The notes beneath the pieces were generated by a model. That model saw nothing but the letters and a program-made list of their open reading frames with translations, searched no databases and had not been told where the DNA came from. From Phytophthora quininea (taxonomy: Eukaryota; Oomycota; Peronosporomycetes; Peronosporales; Peronosporaceae), in NCBI GenBank assembly GCA_011947345.1, contig JAAVTG010000672.1, forward strand, positions 186,001 through 250,000: a DNA stretch of 64,000 nt, in the 5' to 3' direction. The position numbers and the translations under genes are program-made. Each line of letters begins with the position of its first letter. The stretch's first letter is position 1. Of the stretch, positions 13,260 through 24,667 are shown piece by piece.

Positions 13260-14005
13260 CTACTTTGGCGTGCGCGAGTACATGACGTCGGTCCTGAGCA
13301 GATACTTGGCTCCTCTGGTGACCAGCGCTCCTTCATGCAGTAGACACCTATCTCCATGACCATGCACCAGCGCAGCCCCGTCTCAGGCGCTACGCTCAGC
13401 ACCACCTCTTCCTTTTTGGCTCCAGCTTCATTACCGTAGAAGATGGTGTTGCCGCCTTGCAAGTCCGAGTCGGCGTTGTCGTTCAAGTACACGAGCACCG
13501 TGAAGCGGCTGTGGTATCCCGTGACTCGATCCACGTCGCTCTGGTCCACATGACAGCCGAATCTCTGTCCGGTTTCGTAGCGATAGAACCTGATTGCCGG
13601 ATTGAGCCCCACGGCATGCATGTCTTCATACTGGGCGGGCACATTGGGTTTTAGACGCGTCCAGAGCAGCTCCGCGAACGCCGGCAGCCTTAATAGCAAC
13701 CGTCCGTTGTCCCGGAACGCGTAGTCCCGACTGGCCCGCTGCGTGACGCGCTCAAAGCCCTCGCTGTCGGCGAACGACCGCACGCGTTGGCACTCTTGGC
13801 GCGACAGGAAGCTCGGCACAGCGTAGATGAGCTCGTCGTGCAGGTCTCGCACGCGGAGCGCATGGCGCTGCGGCTCGAAGCGCAGCGCTGGCGGCACCTC
13901 GTCGGCCTCCCAGGCGGCGATCTCTCGTCGGGTTACGGCGCTCGGCTTGGGCTTGCTGGCCTTGCGACGAGAGGCGGCGGGCGGCGTCTTGGACTTCCTC
14001 GCCAT
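13260..14005 (-). CDS. 2-oxoglutarate/Fe(II) dioxygenase, prolyl-4-hydroxylase type
   Basis: Start ATG at 14005, giving a basic N-terminus (MARKSKTPPAAS); stop at 13260. The catalytic core shows the iron-binding HxD motif (CHVDQSD), preceded by a YETGQRF segment and followed by FTVLVYLND and the Gly/Asn-rich strand. The frame breaks at 13376-13379 (CCCC; one base short). Beyond it the other frame carries the expected distal region (LLHEGALVTRGAKYLLR, then D-V-M-Y), including the second iron-ligand His and the 2-oxoglutarate-binding basic residue. Restored length is about 248 aa. The family hydroxylates prolyl residues or other substrates using O2 and 2-oxoglutarate; the substrate here is unknown. 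It lies tail to tail with NUP205, 86 bp apart. Confidence 0.8.
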
Positions 14006-14421
14006 GCTGAGACCGTCAGGAAGCAATGGCTCCAGCACTTTTGATCGTGGTACTTAAGCAAATCTTCTATTCTTAGGTATTGCACGACAAAAAGTATTCA
14101 CCAGGCCGGAATGTTTTATGGCGTGAGCGACTCGACAATCGCGATTTCTTGCGCTTTGCTCGACACGCCGGGAAGAACTGCGTCCCATAGTGTTGACTCC
14201 GCGAAAATCCAATCTACTTGTGCTCGTAGGAGCGCTCATTTTTCTCGTGTGTTGCATCCTAAAAAACGTCACTGACTTATCCCTATACATACATAAAACG
14301 AACGGACTTCTGAACCAGCAAAAGGAAAGCATCTCCCAAGCCTCGTAGTAGCCTTCGGATGGCTCGCGGCCCAGTCGCCGACCTGCCCCGCCCTCCGCTC
14401 GCTCTCTAACGTCGCGCAGAC
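14006..14421. other. Divergent intergenic region (dioxygenase / B-box kinase)
   Basis: 416 bp between two divergent start codons. It has no open frame with coding character. It presumably holds both promoters; I recognise no specific element. Confidence 0.4.
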
Positions 14422-17400
14422 ATGATGGACGACGTGCTGGGCTTCGAGCAGGCCGCCAAGAAGTCCTGGCAGAGCTTTAGCACCATGCGCCGCTTTGTGG
14501 ACGAGGCCGCGCGCCTCGAGAACGCCAGCTGGCGCCTCTGGTTCATGCAGCGCAGCCACGCCGACTGCGAGAGCGACGCCGAAGAGCACGCCGCGCACGT
14601 CGTGGAGGAGCGCGTGCTGTGCGTGTACTGCGAGCTGCACAGCGCCAGTCTGAGCTGCAACGGCTGCTGCCACGACGCCTACTGCGTGAGCTGCTTCAAG
14701 CTCATCCACAAGAAGGGCAACCTGGCCACCCACACGGCCGTCAAGATCCATCACTTGGTAAGGCGGTTTTTATATTGTACCTTGTAGCTACTTTCCGGCG
14801 GTGGGTGTTGATTTATTTCTTGTTGTATATTAACAGCACAAGGAGAGAGAAGTGAGCAGTGGGGATCCACGTGCGAAGCAGACTTGTCGACGAGTCAACA
14901 TCTGGACCGGAAGAGCGAGGAAGCGGAGGAAAGCAGTGCTCCCGGGTCGCCGTCCAAGGCGACGGACTCGTTGTTTAACAAGCCCTGGGAGCTGCAGATG
15001 GACATGCTGCTGCAGAAGCTCATGATGAACAGCATTCACAACGAGATGGACATCAGGTGCGCAAAGCGAGGGATCGCGAGAAGATGCACTGATCTTACGT
15101 TTGCGCAAGAACTGATGATCTTTTGCTGCAGTGTGCACAATATCGACGCCCGAGACTCGCTGTGCGAGACGGACTCGATTGCAACGTATCCTTCAGAGGC
15201 GGAGATGTGGTGCCGCCGCTCTCACTTATCGATTCCAGCGAATCAGACGAAGACGCCCGACAGAAAAACAACCAGGCGGTCGTTGCTGCTGCAGTGGCCA
15301 CTGCTGGACGACACCGGGCGCGTTCCATGTCTACAGAAGACCGCGATGCTCGGTCACCTATTTTATCACCGGCGGCACACCCGTCTTCCGATGCAGAGGG
15401 ACGGATTGAGGATATGAAGCTACTCTTCCCACAGGGCTTGCCTCGGACAAACAGTCGCCGAAGGAACTCCCAAGTGTGCGCTAATTGCAACGGGAACCAT
15501 ATCACGGTGGATTGCCCGCTGTTGGAGAACGCCTTGTTCCCACCCGCAGCACCGTCTGCGCCTGGGAGTTCAGGCGTCGATACAGTGTTACGGAAGTGCT
15601 TCACGACACTGCACAACAATAACATGGCAAACAGCACGCATGCCTTCCTGGGAGATGAAGTCAGTGTTCGAGGCGGTAACAACTTTGCCTCGATGAAGCA
15701 ATGGCCGTCAAGTAATGCACTCCAGCAAATGGGCGAGAGGCCTTCGGTTTTCGGGATGAACGTCATTGCCGAAGATAATTCTCTCGTAGATGATGATGTT
15801 GTGCCAGTGCTGAGAAAGCTAGCGTCGCCGGGCTCAAGTTATGGCCATTCCTGGAATGCAGAATCCTGGTTATTGCCCTGCTTGGCAACCGAATTGCCAG
15901 GAGATGTGTTTGAACAACTGCGGAGCTTGGAGAAAGCCAACAAGCCCTGGTCGTTCTCGTCTGGAACTGATTCCTCTGGTATGAATCTTACTGGTTGGGC
16001 ATATTTGAAAGAACCAGGTCGAAAGTGGTGTAAACGTTTTCTTTCGCTCTACCGGAACAACCTCTGGGAGTATTTGGATGTCAGCGAAACTAGTCGGCCT
16101 GTTGGTCACGCTAATTTATTCGAAGGGTCCATTCATCCGCAACAACGCAGCACGACGGAGTTTATACTCAAGTACAACGGCCATTCGTCGGCTAATTCGT
16201 CTCGAAGTGAGCTTTGGCTGAAGTTTGACTCGGAGAAAGATGCGATGCTATGGAAAGAGAAAATGGCACGAGCTGTGAAGCTCCAAATCGACGACTTGTT
16301 TGACCTTGCACCAGATTCTCCAACAGGGACTTCGTCGAAGGCCTTTGAGCTGGGTAAAGGCCGCTTTTCAATTGTTCGACGGGCTCGTCGGAAAGAAATG
16401 GGCGAGGACCCGTCTTCGAATGAATCGCGGGATTGTGCGCTAAAGATTATCGAGAAGAATATTTTCTGGGACTTGGTGGCACGCGACACAGAGCGAGAAG
16501 ACACGGTGGTGCGCGAGATCTTGACCCAGAGTTTGTTAACGATTCGTTCGGGCTCTTTATACTGCCCCGTGATTCGACTACAGTCGCTTTTCGAAACGCG
16601 TAACCACTTGGTCATGGAACTCGAGCTCATGCGCGACGGCGACTTGCATGAGGAGATCGCCACAAAGAGTGCTGTAGACGAGACGCGCGCTTTTTTGGTC
16701 GCTAGTCTGGTTCGCGCGATTGAGTATTGCCTAAACAATGGCGTTGCCCATCGAGATGTCAAACTGTCCAATCTGGCCCTGGATTATGAGTGCAGTGCGA
16801 ATGGGAAAAAGTATGTGGCTGTTTTAGTTCTTCGAATTTGTACTACAACTAATTACTATTGTTATAGGTATGGGGTGCTTAAGGTTGCTGACTTCGGTAT
16901 GGCTGCGTTTATTCGAGAAGACGGAACGCTGAAGGGCAGGTATGCCATTCATAACTATGCCTGCTTCATTCAAACCAATTATTTTATGCTAACTGTTCTG
17001 GCAATCGATAGATGTGGAACTCCTGGCTTTGTTGCTCCAGAGATCCTTGCAGCTGGCAAGGGCGAAGCGTATCCCAGCGGAGTCGACATGTTCTCGGCTG
17101 GAGTCGTGGCGTACACTATGTTATGCGGCTATGAACCCTTCTTTGGTGTAAACGACGAGGAGCTCATTCAAATGAATAAGCGGGTTGACTATGAGTTTGA
17201 AGAGCCAGAATGGTCTAACATTTCAGACGAAGCCAAGGACTTGGTACGTTTGCTAACAAAATCTCTGAAAACCATGGGAACTCACCTTCTCTTCTGAATT
17301 TGCGATGTACAGATCTCCCTCATGATGGAGAAGGACACAAACCATCGGATAACGCCGAAGGAGGCGCTACAACATCCATTTTTACGGGATGCCAACATTG

Positions 17401-17456
17401 TGCTGGAAGATCTCTACCGGGAGCAGGCAGCTATTACCCCGACGCGGTTGCTGTAA
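14422..17456 (+). CDS. Multidomain protein kinase: B-box zinc finger, zinc knuckle, PH domain, CAMK-like kinase
   Basis: Start ATG 14422. Exons are 14422-14757, 14837-15056, 15132-16810, 16868-16939, 17012-17243 and 17313-17456 (TAA). Exon 1 carries a B-box-like Cys/His cluster (CVYCELH, then CNGCC, CVSC and an H-x-x-H region). Exon 3 has a zinc-knuckle-like CxxCxxxHxxxxC (CANCNGNHITVDC), a PH domain (GWAYLKEPGRKWCKRFL up to the conserved W in MLWKEKM) and the start of a Ser/Thr kinase. Kinase motifs are visible: the Gly loop (ELGKGRFSIVRRA), ALKII lysine, HRDVKLSN, DFG, APE and GVDMFSAGV. Two single-base deficits occur, near 14884 (TT) and 15186. With both added the coding length is 895 codons (894 aa). 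Kinase plus PH suggests a membrane-lipid-recruited signalling kinase; the partner of the B-box is unknown. Confidence 0.8.
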
Positions 17457-17564
17457 TGAGGTTTGCATTTTCGATGGCCAAAGGGATTCTTTTCTCCGCA
17501 GGAAGTGATTCAACGGTCCTCGAATAGGTATAATATGCTTTGAACTATTCCTTTTTGGCTGTTG

Positions 17565-19224
17565 TTATGGATCTCTATTGAGATATGAGTCAAGAGGGAA
17601 CTTCAGGTATCTTGCCGTCTCCTGGACAAACCGTGCATCTGCAAGACAACGGAACTTAATGTTATCTAAGACGTTCGGTGGCGTCGTGCGTTGAAAGAGC
17701 TGCATCCGCACGAGAGTCGCGATCTACAAACATGTAACGTTAGTTGTCAAAATGATCCGATGCAGCCGTACGCTTACGTGAGTGAATATTTCTTCGCGTG
17801 TTTCCATGCTGTCTCCTTCACCCACGAGCTCAAGAGCAGCATTATCGGCCTCAGCCTCGGTACGCAGGTTGAGATAGATAGCCATGAGTCGCTGGAAAGT
17901 GAATATTCGTGGTCCGATGAGCAGTTGATTAATCTGCGGCTTCTTGCTGCTCGCTTTCGATGAGCCATCGCCAGCAGTGGTCTTCTTAACGCGTTTCTTC
18001 CGACGCTGTCCGCCTGAACTCGACAAAAGCGCACGTCCATTTCCTGGGGATTAAACGAGGCTAGATAGCCTGCCAGCACCAAAAGCAAGCAGTTTTGGCT
18101 CAAGTTGGTGCACGAGATCAGCTCGGACGGGTCCCCCACTTTGCGTCCAAGTTTGTGGTAGCCGAAGAGATGCTTTCGTCGCGACTCGAGGAATTCCTTG
18201 ACCCGCATCTTCGTTGTGATTTCGAGTTTCTTCTTCAGCTTTGCATCCTGCGATACATTAGTAGCACTAAACGTATCCTGAAACTCTGGCAGCAAATGCA
18301 CGACTGCCGCTCGAAACTCGAGCCAATCGCCATCCGGCGCAGGCGGCAAAAGTCCGTGCAAGTGGATCAACCACAGCCGGAATCTGTCGCCCGCCGCCTT
18401 CATCCCCAATTGCTCAACTAATATATTTGCAAGCTGGGCTAAACACACACACAAAAACTCGTTGGCTTGTTGCTAGACAATATATAATACAGACTAGTTC
18501 ATACCTGGTGTGTACGGTGGGAAGTGTACGTACGTGGGGTAAAACGGCATGACGAGCTTGTCAAAGTCCAGCGACATCCCTCTTGTGACCAACATGACGC
18601 AGATTTCCCACGGTGGACTCTCCTCGAATATCTAAACAACAAAAAACTAATTAGCAACGTTGATAACCATAACAGTTGCCACCACCAACTTACATTCAAG
18701 TAGGCGATTTGGTCGTTGATGGTGCAGACGCACGTCAGCAGCGCTCCGAAGCCTCGATCTAGCAGTTTGTCCACATGGTCTAGCACTAGATACAACACTG
18801 TCGATTTCTGTCCTTTGTTCTCCATCATAAAGCTGTCCAAAGCTTTAAAGAAGCTTAGAAAGTTGAGCGAGCTGAACTTGTCGGCATCCTCATCTCTTGG
18901 GCGCTTCAGACTCTTGTCGTCGTCTTCCTGAGTCCTCTCTGCTATAGTGACGTCATCTGCAACTTCTCCACTGTGTTGGTTCGTTGGTTCGTCATGTAAT
19001 TGAGCCAGCGCTTCCCTGTAAAACTCCTTGGCTGAGTATAACCCTGTGCAGTCAACCAAAGCGAACGGGGACGCGTGTCCCCGCAATGACTGTGACACCG
19101 CTGCGCTCTTGCCAGTTGACGCGCCGCCGTAGACTACGATTAGCGGCGCCGGAGACTCTGGTGCGTAACGATTGAGGCCCGCGACACGCTCCAACTCCTC
19201 GACCTGAGCCCCGCGGCCGATCAT
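17565..19224 (-). CDS. ORC5: Origin recognition complex subunit 5
   Basis: AAA+ ATPase that helps license replication origins in the nucleus. Exons are 19224-18694, 18631-18505, 18438-17778 and 17723-17565. Walker A is GGASTGKS and Walker B is VLYLVLDHVDKLLD. The C-terminal ORC5 signature is clear: AGYLASFNPQEMDVRF, then the basic linker, FTFQRLMAIYLNL, and a last exon ending KFPLDSYLNRDP. I prefer the ATG at 19224 (MIGRGAQVEELERV), because it aligns with the ORC5 N-terminus; an in-frame upstream extension to 19323 is possible. One base is missing at 18025-18028 (AAAA on the plus strand). With it the product is about 492 aa. It lies tail to tail with the kinase gene, 108 bp apart. Confidence 0.88.
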
Positions 19225-19334
19225 CCCAAAACCAATACGTAACCTTGCACAATAATATTGTATAACCCTCTCCAAACCGATACTCGTCGGATCCTTTAAA
19301 GGCGTCACTTCGCAATCTTCCACGTTGTAGTACG
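19225..19334. promoter_or_regulatory. 110-bp divergent promoter ORC5 / SCP2 protein
   Basis: The region between divergent start codons contains a CCAAT sequence (ACCAATAC, about 19230) and the near-palindrome ACAATAATATTGT (about 19249-19261). Both are seen in the sequence; their function is inferred only. Confidence 0.45.
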
Positions 19335-20152
19335 ATGCCCAGCGCCGCCGAGCTGTTCGAGACCATGGCCAAGGCCGTGGACGAGGTGGGACCGTCGCTG
19401 GTGAGCAAGGTCAAAGGCGTCATCAAGTTTGACGTCACCGGCTCGGGCGCGTGGCTCGTGGACCTCAAGACCAGCAAGGGCAGCGTCAAGCCGGCCACCG
19501 ACAGCGACAAGGCCGATCTGACCATCACGCTGAGCGAAGACAACTTCCTCAAGATGATGGATAATAAGCTGAACCCGCAGCAGGCCTTTATGAAGGGGCT
19601 GGTCAAGGTCAAGGGCAATATGGCGCTGGCCATGAAGCTTAACGTGGTGCTGGCGGCCACGCGCAACTACATGAAGAAGCAGGGCGCTGCAGGCTCGAAG
19701 CCTGCGACCAAAACTACAGCCAAGAACACTGCTGCTACAGGCCTTAAGTCTACAGAGATCTTCCGGCTGCTAGGAGAGGCCGTGGCCAAAGATGGAGCTG
19801 TGATGGCCAAGAAGGTCAAGGGCATCATCCAGTTCGACATCACCGGAGCTGGCAAGTGGAACTTGGATCTCAAGAGCGCCACGCCGGTGCTGACAGAGGG
19901 CGCCAAGAAGGCGGACGCGACGATCACAGTCGCGGATGAGGACTTTGTGGCGATCGCCATGGGCAAGATGAACGCACAGACGGTGAGAGGAGACGGAGAT
20001 GTAGTAGAGAGAGGTCCAATGGACCTAACGTGCGGTTGTTATGTACTTTGCAGGCCTTTATGAAGGGCAAGCTCAAGCTCAAGGGCAACATGGCGCTGGC
20101 CATGAAGCTGCCGGTCGTGTTCAACGCGCTCAAGCCGCAGTCCAAGCTGTAA
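19335..20152 (+). CDS. Tandem SCP2 sterol-carrier domain protein
   Basis: Two SCP2 domains stand in series. Each begins with an amphipathic helix and carries the VKGVIKFDVTGSGAW / VKGIIQFDITGAGKW beta segment, a DLTITL or DATITV strand, then AFMKG(L/K)(V/L)K and KGNMALAMKL. The linker is Lys/Thr/Ala-rich. One intron (19983-20053) interrupts the second copy immediately before AFMKG. Stop TAA is at 20150-20152. Product about 248 aa. SCP2 domains bind sterols, fatty acids and acyl-CoA. I see no clear N-terminal signal peptide; the C-terminus (PQSKL) ends like a peroxisomal targeting signal 1 (SKL), which suggests import into peroxisomes. Oomycetes often cannot make sterols, so lipid carriage or beta-oxidation support is a likely role. 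No frame lesion. Confidence 0.9.
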
Positions 20153-20463
20153 CAACTTCAATTTCAACTGCTGCAGATCGTAGAGGCAAGATTTCACTAC
20201 GAACTGCGCCTCTGGATCGACTACGAACAACATTACGACGATTCATGAATTCCTTGCCTGCAAACTCTTGCTGGATGATGCCGTATATTTTTGTGTGTCC
20301 ATGACAGCAGCAGCAGTAGCCACTGCCCGTCTTGTTCTTACTGTACCATAGTCGCTCCTGCGAGAACCGGAGCTCAATGTAGTGTGCTTCATATCTCCTG
20401 AAGCAACCATCGACGAAGTGTGAAGAGTAGCGAGGATGAAGACAAGGAAACCTAGCCACGTGT
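20153..20463. other. Tail-to-tail intergenic region
   Basis: 311 bp between two convergent genes. No coding character or RNA gene is recognised. It presumably holds both 3' UTRs and polyadenylation sites. Confidence 0.4.
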
Positions 20464-20958
20464 CTACTCCTTCTTGGGCTTGCTGACCTTCTTCCGGCTC
20501 ACCGTTTCCCAGCCGTCCTCGACGTCCTGCTTGAGGGCCGCAGCCGCCGCCTTCTTCTTTTCCTTCTCCTTGTCCTTGTCCACGTCCACAGGGCTCACGC
20601 CGTTGGTCGCCGCTTTGGCCTTGGCCTTGGCATTCTTCTTCTTCTGCTTGCGCTTGAGCTTAAGCTTCTCGGCGCGCAGAGCCTCCTCCTCCTCCGAGTC
20701 CGGACCGTCGTCCACAAAGTCCTGCAGGTTGATGTCGGCGCCGTTCTCCTTCTCGGCGGAGGCCTCAGTGGGGGTGGACGTCGGCGCCTTCTTGGTCTTG
20801 GATTTCTTCTTCTTCTTGGGAGCGGAGACCGGCGCGGGCGTCTTGCCGCCCAGCGCCTTGGCAGCAGTCAGCCCCACGGCCGCAGCCACCAGCGCACCGC
20901 CCACAGCCATACCCGTGGCGGGGTTCTGCTCCAGCAACGACATGATTGAGTCCGCCAT
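20464..20958 (-). CDS. Small Lys/Ala-rich protein with an N-terminal membrane segment
   Basis: A 164-aa uninterrupted frame. A hydrophobic segment (GMAVGGALVAAAVGLTAA, about residues 16-33) follows a short acidic N-terminus. Next come a Lys-rich KKKKKSKTKK patch, an acidic stretch (DDGPDSEEEE), more Lys/Ala/Glu helix, and an ending with DGWETVSRKK, a short motif seen at the ends of several ER- or RNA-associated proteins. The layout (short luminal end, one membrane span, charged cytosolic tail) suggests an ER or mitochondrial membrane anchor. I do not recognise a family. It is divergent from APC2 with 104 bp between start codons. Confidence 0.75.
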   Translation of the reverse strand: MADSIMSLLEQNPATGMAVGGALVAAAVGLTAAKALGGKTPAPVSAPKKKKKSKTKKAPTSTPTEASAEKENGADINLQDFVDDGPDSEEEEALRAEKLKLKRKQKKKNAKAKAKAATNGVSPVDVDKDKEKEKKKAAAAALKQDVEDGWETVSRKKVSKPKKE

Positions 20959-21062
20959 TGTGTCCGTAGTGCTCCGATCTCAAAGTGAGTGCCAAAGCCA
21001 CGTGGCCCATCGTTGATTCGTGGGCATGAATACCCTATCTAAGTACTTTTTCACAGATACTA

Positions 21063-23859
21063 ATGACCGCCGCACTGCGTGTGGATCGTGAGCTGCTGTG
21101 GCGCAAGCTCTTCGCGTTCGACCACTCCGAGGACGCTGCAGACGCTCAAGATGCTAGTGAACAACTGAGCGAAATTATACAGACTGCAGTGCGCCATGGA
21201 CGCCAGGAGCCGCTGCGCCAGATGCTGCTGCAGCGACTCGGCTACTGGCTTCGGTCGGACGTTGTGCCTCCGTTCTGGAGCTTCCTGGACACTTTGGTGG
21301 CGCAAATAGAGCGCTGCGGTCGCTCTCGTCGACAAATGGCGCTGCTAAGCGCGCAGCAGTTGACGCTGGCGCTGCAGTTCGCCGAAGATGCCTTCAGCCA
21401 CTGCGTGCAGATCTCCAGTCTGTTTGACGACGACTTAGAGCGGCCACAGAGCAGGACAATGCTACAGGAGTTGCAAATTGATTTCAGGTGTCGGGTGTTT
21501 GACGACTCTCGAGCTACCGAGAGGTTCGAGGAGTTGCTGATGGTGTTCTTCAGCTACAACTTCCAGAAGTTCCGTGGCCAAGAGAAGAGTCAGGCCTTTG
21601 ACTCGGCACCGATACGGCAGACACTAATGCAGTTACAGTGGCTGCAGGTAGTGGAGCCGGCGCTTGTAAGAGTGCTGCACGCTCAAGTGAAGAAGATGGT
21701 CAAGAAAACGTGTGGAGAGGCGTTCGAGGAACGATTTCTGAAGGAAGTGGAGCAGTGGGCGTGTAAACAATTACTGCCGTGGGTAGAGCAGATTTTGCAG
21801 ATTAAGGAGGAGGCATCCACGCAGAAATGGAGGGAGATCTTGTCGAGACATGTCCTGCAAGAGTTCGGTAGCCTGCGTATTACGCAGCTCTTTGAGATCA
21901 TCAAGGAGTTCCCGGACAGGTATGAATTGGTTGTGTAGATGAAAGCTCGTATAGCGACTGACAAAGTGATATAGTGTGCCAGCATTAGAAGACCTGAGGC
22001 AGTGTCTTGAGCGCACTCAGCAACACGGCGAGCTCTTGCAAGAGTTCCGCGGTGCTTTACAAACGCGGCTCTTACAGCCCGGAGCGAACACATCTGCAAT
22101 CTTGGATATCTACGTGTCGACCATCAAGGTGATGCATTTGTTGTGATGGAATAATTAGACCATTGAACTGATTACCTTGGTGGTGTTGAAGGCGTTCCGG
22201 ATATTAGATCCCAAAGGCGTGCTGCTGGAGGCGCTGAGCGGACCCGTCAAAGAGGTGACTTTTGCACTTTTGCTGAAGTCGTTGCTAGCTTGTCTGACAT
22301 GATTGTATTTGACTGTTGTCAGTACCTGCAAAAGCGGAAAGATACTGTTCGCTGCATTGTTCAAAGCTTAACCGACGAACAAAATGGCGACTTGTTCGAA
22401 GAACTCCGTCGTGATAACATGCGGATAATTCAGCACGACGATGATAGCGACGATGACGAAGTATGTTGATTGTTTCCTTGGGTATCTTCTATGACTAACC
22501 AAGTTCGTCGCGATAGGATATATCCCCTGACGCGTGGGAGCCAGATCCAATTGAAGCCGATCCGACTAAAACTTCACGCAGTCGGAGCAGTGATGATATT
22601 CTACGAATTCTCGTACGAAATGATGCGTTTCGTCGTCGTCATTTAAATTCTAATGGTGGCTGCGTCGTCGTGCAGGTCAACATCTATGGGAGTCGAGAGT
22701 TGTTCGTGAACGAATATCGAATGATGCTAGCAGATAAATTACTCCAGAACCTGGAGTTCGACACGGACAGGGATGTACAAACGCTGGAATTACTCAAGCT
22801 GCGCTTTGGCGAAGATAGCCTGCAGCAGTGCGAAATTATGGTCCGCGACATTGAAGACTCAAAGCGACTGAATCATAACGCTCGGTCGATGCTGGAAAAA
22901 CCGGAAGACAAGGCAGCTGCTGCAGCAATCGCACGGGCTGGCGAGGAGAAAGAGTCTGAATCGACCCATCGGTCTGCTCTTGTAGACGCAACGATAGTGT
23001 CCCAACAATTTTGGCCACCCTTGCAAGGAGACGGCTTCGCCTTGCACCCGAAGGCATCGAAGGAAGTCGATGCTTTCAAAGATGCGTATCACATGCTTCG
23101 CAATCCGCGAGCACTCGAGTGGAACTCTTCGCTTGGATCTGTTCAGGTTCGTTCCTTAGTTTATTTCTTTATGTTTTTACTTATTACAGTGATGATGGCG
23201 AACAGATATCAATCGAACTTAAAGGAGAAGAGCGCGATTTCACGGTATCTCCACTACAAGCATCGATTATTCTATACTTTGAAGATAAAGGTGAAATATT
23301 GTCCGTGGTAAATATTGTCGACTATCAACTGACCGCCCTGTGCCACTCGCAGACCGATGGAATGTGGACGAGCTTGCAGCGAAACTTGAAGTGTCCGACG
23401 ACCTACTGCTGAAACACGTATCCTTGTGGGTGAATCATGGACTTGTGTCCTTTGCAGCAGGGCGGAAAGAGCTAGTAGCAAACACCTCTTTCCAGGAGAC
23501 ACGTTGCGATAATGAACCGTTAGGAGAAGAACTTGAGACCGCAGTATCGTCAGATGCTCAAACAGAAGAAGACCTCAAGGTGTTGGAGACCTACATCGTG
23601 GGTATGCTCTCTAACTTTGGCTCACTGAGTATCCAACGGATTCACAACATGCTCTCAACGTTTGCTCGAAGTGGAGCGCAGCCATGTACGTGATTATTTC
23701 AGTTATCTGTCGAACTTCAGAAGGTTCTAACCATTTTTATTATTCTTTCATTATTGTGCAGATACGAAAACGATCTCGGGACTCTCCGTCGTTCTCAGCA
23801 AGCTGGTCGACAAAGGCAAATTGGAGACTGTTGGAGGGCAATATCAACTGGCCAAGTAG
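21063..23859 (+). CDS. APC2: Anaphase-promoting complex subunit 2 (cullin subunit)
   Basis: The cullin-like scaffold of the APC/C ubiquitin ligase, which drives chromosome separation and mitotic exit. There are nine exons: 21063-21919, 21975-22128, 22192-22254, 22323-22460, 22517-22612, 22676-23146, 23206-23290, 23353-23685 and 23762-23859. Recognised segments are AFRILDPKGVLLE, YLQKRKDTVRCIVQSLT, an acidic linker with AWEPDPIEADP, the cullin-homology stretch VNIYGSRELFVNEYRMMLAD, FWPPLQ, and the C-terminal APC2 winged helix ending in GGQYQLAK. The exon sum is 2,295 nt (764 aa) and divisible by three without correction. This gene is thus an internal control showing that not all of the window is frame-damaged. 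Introns are 55-76 nt. Its 3' end is 22 bp from the end of the next gene on the other strand. Confidence 0.92.
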
Positions 23860-23881
23860 ATTCCCTCAATGGACTATGTCC

Positions 23882-24574
23882 TTAAAACCCGTCCGGGCAG
23901 TATTTATAAGCGTGGCCGACCGCAGCACACGTCAGGCAGATTGGCTGTGGAGCAATCCCAGCTTTCTTCCCGCGTTGCTGCTTCTTGATGGCCAGTTGTC
24001 CGAGCGAGTACGCGCGTGCCAACCTCTTTTCGTACGTCAAGCCGCTGTGCGCTCCAAACTTGCAGAATAATAAAAGTAAATTTCACACGTTGCAATTGTA
24101 AAGTTCGTAGCAACTTCGTCCTACCTTCAAGTTGCTCTCGAAATCTGCAGGTATGTCGTAGTGTTCCTGCATCATCACAAGAGTTAGTTTGAAGATATTT
24201 ATTGGAACAGATAGAATTGCTGAGTTATAATACTTGTATATACTCGATGACGATCTTCAGCTCCTTGGAAACCTCATGAGGCTCACGATTGTGTTTGTAC
24301 TTGACCATCTTACAACAACAAACATTAGTAAACTGTCACTACTACTTAGCTGTGATTTCTTAAATTATTGTAAAGGTCTCACCTCGTAGATGAAAAAGGG
24401 GATAAAGTCGTCCGCCTCTTCGTTGGGCTTGAGCTCTTCTTCCTTGACAAGTGGGCTCTGCTGTTTCGCCTGCTGCTTCTTGACGACATGAGAGGGCTCC
24501 ACTTTCTTTCCATCGTGCTTCAGGTGCGCCTTGGGCTGCTTGGTTACGCGCATATAGCTCGTGATCTTGGTCAT
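23882..24574 (-). CDS. Small CCHC zinc-knuckle protein, unknown function
   Basis: Four exons: 24574-24383, 24308-24234, 24166-24125 and 24058-23882 (161 aa, frame intact). The N-terminal third is Lys/Gln-rich. The centre contains IPFFIYEMVKYKH and a Glu-rich helix. The C-terminus has a canonical zinc knuckle CxxCxxxxHxxxxC (CLTCAAVGHAYKYC). Such knuckles bind single-stranded nucleic acid. I chose ATG 24574 because the codon further upstream (24592) is GTG. I do not recognise an orthologue. The last exon is tail to tail with APC2. Confidence 0.75.
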
Positions 24575-24667
24575 CTTTACGGTTTTTTCCACCGAAACAA
24601 TTTTCTATTTAGTCACTCAACATGGCTACACTAACTTCAACTTGTAAAACTTAATTTTTCTTAACTT

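Noticed and set aside
14269..14754. Minus-strand open frame over the B-box exon
   Set aside because: The Val/Ala/Leu-rich shadow results from high GC codon use; the plus strand has the zinc-binding Cys pattern.
20474..21016. Plus-strand open frame opposite the Lys-rich protein
   Set aside because: Ser/Phe/Leu low-complexity shadow of the Lys/Ala-rich codons on the other strand.
22129..22158. A 30-nt intron in APC2
   Set aside because: Using the later acceptor at 22191 gives a normal 63-nt intron and the conserved joint TIK/AFRILDP.
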